Assembly: GCA_027055635.1 (NCBI GenBank)
Contig: JALUMZ010000175.1
Coordinates: 1-9,295 of the forward strand
Reading direction: 5' to 3'
Length of the DNA: 9,295 bases
Origin: Campylobacteraceae bacterium
Lineage (GTDB): Bacteria > Campylobacterota > Campylobacteria > Campylobacterales > Sulfurospirillaceae
Each line of letters opens with the position of its first letter. The first letter of the stretch is position 1. Both the position numbers and the translations under genes were made by a program. The notes beneath the pieces are model-generated. The model was not told where the DNA came from. It made no database searches and saw nothing but the letters and a program-made list of their open reading frames with translations. This document shows, in pieces, positions 6,870-9,295 of the stretch.

Positions 6870-7630
6870 TAATACTCCTCATCTCTTCTGTCTGAGACAA
6901 ACATGTGTCCGGGTGCATGTGTGATTGCAAAAGGGAGTTTTACATCTAGCAAGGCATTTTGAGGAGTTACACCACATGGCCAAAAGAGTGGAATTTCATC
7001 TTTTTTTATCTCAACTGCATCACCATATTCGGGATTGTTTATATCTTTGATACCAATCATTTCGGGGTAGCCTACTTGGATGGGAGTTCCATGCATATTT
7101 GGGTAGTGGCTAGTAACTACACAAGCATCTGCTACTCTCTCTTTTGCGATTGGTCGCATGGATACGACCATATCTCCTCTCCAGATACCCACAGGGTTTA
7201 ATTTGATATTTGTGCTATACATAGAGACATTTACATTTTGTTCCACATGCCTTAAGCCTATATCTGCTTTTAAAAGTGATGATTCAAAGGTGAAACTACA
7301 ACCTATCAGAAAAAAGACTAGATCTTTATCATAATAATCCTCTATGCTTTGAACCTGTTTTGTAACTTTTCCATTTTCGATGATATTGTATAGGGGGAGT
7401 TCATTTAAAAGGTTTGCATTGTCTGCTAAAACTTTTGTTCTGTATCCATTCTCTACTACTTCAAGAAGCGGCATCGCTTTTGAATTTTTTTTGGTAAACT
7501 CTTCAAAACTTTTAGCATATTTTTTTGGAATCACAAACATATTTGCCTGTACAAATCCTTCACAATATCCAGCAGTTGGTTTCACAAACTCACCCTTTGC
7601 TATCTTTGCTCTTAACTCTTTTGCATTCAT
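6863..7630 (-). CDS. DUF1445 / YcsI-family protein, D-glutamate cyclase-like (putative hydro-lyase)
   Basis: A 255-residue protein spanning a whole DUF1445 domain. Visible blocks are FLIGCSFTFESSLL (107-120), LRHVEQNVNVSMY (126-138), MVVSMRPI (154-161), HYPNMHGTPIQVG (175-187), PLFWPCGVTPQ (214-224) and THAPGHMFVSD (237-247). In vertebrate DGLUCY, which turns D-glutamate into 5-oxo-D-proline, this domain is the N-terminal half. In Bacillus subtilis, ycsI lies in the operon of the 5-oxoprolinase genes pxpABC. Neither fact proves the activity here. The start is ATG at 7630, preceded by an AGAGGA ribosome site; the 15-codon longer frame runs into the promoter and repeat. The gene is divergent from the DUF4392 gene, which encodes the other DGLUCY domain, and convergent with dctM. 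Confidence 0.88.
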   Translation of the reverse strand: MNAKELRAKIAKGEFVKPTAGYCEGFVQANMFVIPKKYAKSFEEFTKKNSKAMPLLEVVENGYRTKVLADNANLLNELPLYNIIENGKVTKQVQSIEDYYDKDLVFFLIGCSFTFESSLLKADIGLRHVEQNVNVSMYSTNIKLNPVGIWRGDMVVSMRPIAKERVADACVVTSHYPNMHGTPIQVGYPEMIGIKDINNPEYGDAVEIKKDEIPLFWPCGVTPQNALLDVKLPFAITHAPGHMFVSDRRDEEYYQ

Positions 7631-7646
7631 GGTAGTTCCTCTTTTT

Positions 7647-7652
7647 ATAATA
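7647..7652 (-). promoter_or_regulatory. Candidate -10 element for the DUF1445 gene
   Basis: Read on the minus strand this is TATTAT followed by AAAAAGAGGAACTACC and the ATG at 7630, a typical -10 distance for a short leader with its SD. The repeat at 7653-7687 directly abuts this hexamer on its upstream side, so the repeat would form the spacer and -35 region of the promoter. Confidence 0.4.
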
Positions 7653-7687
7653 CACTTACGCACTATAATGAGCAAAGCTCGCTATAG
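7653..7687. repeat. Short repeat with hairpin, related to the MITE family, in the divergent spacer
   Basis: It contains CTTACGCACTA (7655-7665), identical to 11 bases inside the left terminus of the 164-bp element (3981-3991), followed by AATGAGCAAAGCT (7667-7679), identical to the complement of 1457-1469. TGAGCAAA is common to all three loci. CTATAATGAGC (7663-7673) and GCTCGCTATAG (7677-7687) form an 11-bp stem with two imperfect positions around an AAA loop. It is probably a terminal fragment of the same family. Confidence 0.5.
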
Positions 7688-7715
7688 TTGCATTTTTGCC
7701 TGTAGCACACAATTT

Positions 7716-7767
7716 TACAACCCAAAAATCAAAATCTTCTCTTCAATATTATTTTTGATTTGTTGTA
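7716..7767. promoter_or_regulatory. Imperfect dyad in the divergent promoter region
   Basis: TACAAC plus AAATCAAAA (7716-7734, with four extra bases CCAA between the blocks) is mirrored by TTTTGATTT plus GTTGTA (7753-7767), giving 15 paired positions. It lies between the divergent DUF1445 and DUF4392 genes, where a shared operator would be expected. It could equally be a chance AT-rich palindrome or a structural remnant of the adjacent repeat. No regulator gene in the window is an obvious partner. Confidence 0.3.
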
Positions 7768-7798
7768 CTTTTGTATCTCTTTTTAAGCTTTTTAATTA

Positions 7799-7804
7799 TA
7801 GAAT
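7799..7804 (+). promoter_or_regulatory. Candidate -10 element giving a leaderless or near-leaderless DUF4392 transcript
   Basis: TAGAAT (within TATAGAAT) follows a T-rich tract and ends only eight bases before the ATG at 7813. No Shine-Dalgarno sequence lies between them. A transcription start the usual six to seven bases downstream would fall at or within about two bases of the start codon. Confidence 0.4.
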
Positions 7805-7812
7805 AATTTACC

Positions 7813-8643
7813 ATGAAAAACAATAAAACAGTAGATGAAATCATATTAAATTACTCCACGAGGGGTATGGATCTGATACAAAAAGAGTACCCAAGAACTC
7901 AATTTTGTAGAAAAGCGGTAGAGAATTTTCTCGAATTAGATAGCGGAACAGTATTTTTATATACGGGCTTTTATGTTCAAGGTCATGCTGAAACTGATGG
8001 ACCGGTAGGGACATATTTTTTAGCTTTAGCACTTGAAAAGTTGGGCTACAAGCCTGTGATTGTAAGTGATAGATACTGCTTGGAGTATTTTAAAGATATA
8101 ACTCCTTTATATATGCCTTTAAGTGGAACAAGAAAAAAAGAGAATAAAAAAATATTAAAAGAGTACAACCCTATCTGCCATATCTCCATAGAGAGATTAG
8201 GGCGTGATGATGAGGGAAAATATCTAAATTCAAAAGGCATAGACATAGGTGAATTTACTGCTCCTTTGGATGAGCTTTTTATGCAAGCAGGTAAAAGTGC
8301 CCCTACATTTGCCATAGGTGATGGTGGAAATGAAATAGGTATGGGAAACTTTAGAGAATTTATCAAAAATACTCTACATGTAAGTCCTTGTGTTGTTGAG
8401 TGTGATTATCCTATCATCGCTTCTGTTTCAAATTGGGGGGCTTATGGATTTATCGCTTATTTGCAATTTTTTACAAGGAAAAAGTTACTTCCTTCTATTG
8501 ACGAGGTTGAAGAATATATGGAGCATATCTTAAGTCTTGGCTGTATAGACGGAATCACAGGTAAAAATGAAAAATCAGTAGATGGCAAAGAGTGGCACAG
8601 TGAAGAGGAGATACTCTTGGCATTGAATCGTGCCATCTCTTAG
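7813..8643 (+). CDS. DUF4392 protein (D-glutamate cyclase C-terminal-domain-like)
   Basis: A 276-residue protein consisting essentially of a DUF4392 domain, the C-terminal half of vertebrate D-glutamate cyclase (DGLUCY). Conserved blocks are the N-terminal DEIILNYSTRGMD (8-20), LYTGFYV with ETDGPVG (49-66), IERLGRDDEGKYLNSKGIDI (126-145), AIGDGGNEIGMGNF (167-180) and VSNWGAYG (205-212). The acidic, glycine-rich GDGGNEIGMG motif is the strongest signature and probably lies at the active or binding site. Its role as a separate protein is not established. Next to a divergent DUF1445 gene and a TRAP transporter, a D-glutamate or 5-oxoproline role is inferred. ATG 7813 is preferred over ATG 7867 because the conserved DEII...RG segment lies between them. 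No SD is visible. It converges on the HipB-like gene with overlapping stop codons. Confidence 0.86.
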   Translation: MKNNKTVDEIILNYSTRGMDLIQKEYPRTQFCRKAVENFLELDSGTVFLYTGFYVQGHAETDGPVGTYFLALALEKLGYKPVIVSDRYCLEYFKDITPLYMPLSGTRKKENKKILKEYNPICHISIERLGRDDEGKYLNSKGIDIGEFTAPLDELFMQAGKSAPTFAIGDGGNEIGMGNFREFIKNTLHVSPCVVECDYPIIASVSNWGAYGFIAYLQFFTRKKLLPSIDEVEEYMEHILSLGCIDGITGKNEKSVDGKEWHSEEEILLALNRAIS

Positions 8644-8855
8644 GCAAAGGGATTATGGGGTTTAATATCTATCTGGTACCCTAAAACATTTAGAACCCTA
8701 TCAAGTGTGACGATGGATATATTTGCAATGTATCCATTTTCAAGTTTAGAGAGTGTATTTCTGCTTATCCCCACAATTTTTGCTAAAGCTTCTTGACTTA
8801 TATTTTTCTCTTTTCTAAGGCTTTTAACTTTACTTCCAATCTCTGATAGTATCAT
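8640..8855 (-). CDS. HipB-like XRE-family transcriptional regulator (putative antitoxin)
   Basis: A 71-residue single helix-turn-helix protein of Cro/CI (XRE) type. The HTH region is clear: LRKEKNISQEALAKIVGISRNT followed by LSKLENG, with SQEALAKIVGIS as helix 2-turn and RNTLSKLENG as the recognition helix and its exit. The remainder (VTLDRVLNVLGYQIDI) is the usual last helix and short strand of HipB-type antitoxins. ATG 8855 is chosen over GTG 8858 because AAAGGAG (8863-8869) sits seven bases away. It overlaps the end of the HipA-type gene by 26 nt, so the pair is almost certainly co-transcribed and coupled. It would autorepress and neutralise the kinase. The order (kinase first, regulator second) is the reverse of E. 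coli hipBA. Confidence 0.88.
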   Translation of the reverse strand: MILSEIGSKVKSLRKEKNISQEALAKIVGISRNTLSKLENGYIANISIVTLDRVLNVLGYQIDIKPHNPFA

Positions 8856-9295
8856 CACTTATCTCCTTTAAAGGTTTGCCTCTTAGTGATAACTGCCAAC
8901 TATTAAGCATTCTTTTTCCTATCACTTTAAAATGAGGATTGTTTTGTATATAGTTTTCTAACTCTTTTATAGAGTCTTTCAGGGCATCTTCACACTCTTC
9001 ATAATTTTGCAAAGCCTCTTTTTTTGAAAGAAGGCAGTATTTTTGACCAAAATTTATCAAAGTATCTTTTGAGTGCCATATTTTTTTGCCATCAAGTGTT
9101 AAAGCAGGTTTATCCTTAAAGATATAAGCGGTAGTAGTTACAATATCATAGGCAGGGGCGAACTTTATAGTTTTAAAATCTTTATCAAAGAGAAGTCCAA
9201 AATTTTTGAGATGAGCATCTCCATTTTTTAAAAGATAATTCATAACTACTGTTTTAAAAAATTGTTTCATAGAATTAGTTTTGTCAGTTGAAAAT
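8830..9295 (-). CDS. HipA-type serine/threonine kinase toxin, C-terminal part (5' end off window)
   Basis: C-terminal lobe of a HipA-family kinase. E. coli HipA phosphorylates glutamyl-tRNA synthetase, and relatives target other proteins; the target here is unknown. The frame is open through the window edge, reading FSTDKTNS before the Met at 9270, so that Met is internal. Numbered from it, the catalytic loop is NGDAHLKNFGLL (16-27) with D18 as the likely catalytic base, and PAYDIV (39-44) gives the metal-binding D42. The remaining ~100 residues fit the helical C-terminal lobe of HipA. No lesion is visible in this part. The N-terminal lobe, with the ATP-binding and autophosphorylated loop, is outside the window, so full length and integrity are unknown. 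It overlaps its downstream HTH partner by 26 nt. Confidence 0.88.
   Translation of the reverse strand, partial: FSTDKTNSMKQFFKTVVMNYLLKNGDAHLKNFGLLFDKDFKTIKFAPAYDIVTTTAYIFKDKPALTLDGKKIWHSKDTLINFGQKYCLLSKKEALQNYEECEDALKDSIKELENYIQNNPHFKVIGKRMLNSWQLSLRGKPLKEISDDTIRDWK
8863..8869 (-). promoter_or_regulatory. Shine-Dalgarno of the HipB-like gene, inside hipA
   Basis: On the minus strand AAAGGAG is followed after seven bases by ATG 8855. It lies within the last codons of the HipA-type gene and decides the regulator's start in favour of ATG 8855 over the adjacent GTG 8858. A strong internal site would let the antitoxin be translated at a high rate from the shared mRNA. Confidence 0.6.

Noticed and set aside
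7380..7826. 148-aa plus-strand ORF opposite the DUF1445 gene
   Set aside because: Antisense shadow of a well-supported conserved gene, continuing through the repeat and promoter spacer, with no recognisable domain.

Overview
The window is AT-rich, densely packed bacterial DNA with short or overlapping gene junctions. Gene content and promoter style (T-rich stretches with TGGTAAAAT-type extended -10 elements and no clear -35) suggest a campylobacterote (epsilonproteobacterium, Sulfurimonas/Sulfurospirillum/Arcobacter-like). That placement is an inference; no rRNA or lineage marker is present.

Region 1 (1-1385, +) is anaerobic deoxyribonucleotide synthesis: the 3' end of the NrdD catalytic chain, a 54-codon ORF holding the glycyl-radical segment that the chain lacks, and a radical-SAM activase (NrdG). 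All three overlap. Region 2 (1394-3901, +) is a likely transcription unit of aerobic ribonucleotide reductase beta subunit (nrdB), a carbon-nitrogen hydrolase and protein-L-isoaspartate methyltransferase (pcm), again with overlapping junctions. Oxygen-sensitive and oxygen-dependent reductase genes therefore lie side by side.

Region 3 (3902-4152) is a gene-free spacer with a 164-bp MITE-like element bounded by 33-bp terminal inverted repeats (30/33 matching). Related shorter sequences lie just upstream of nrdB and in the divergent spacer at 7653-7687.

Region 4 (4153-8643) holds a complete DctP-DctQ-DctM TRAP transporter, then a divergent pair: a DUF1445 (YcsI/D-glutamate cyclase-type) gene on the minus strand and a DUF4392 gene on the plus strand. 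These two domains are fused in the vertebrate D-glutamate cyclase DGLUCY. With the adjacent TRAP system they suggest uptake and processing of D-glutamate, 5-oxoproline or a related carboxylate.

Region 5 (8640-9295, -) is a HipA-type kinase, cut by the window edge, followed by an overlapping HipB-like XRE regulator. This is a toxin-antitoxin-like pair in the order opposite to E. coli hipBA.

No rRNA, tRNA, CRISPR array or transposase gene was seen. The only stretches without genes are short (up to about 250 bp).
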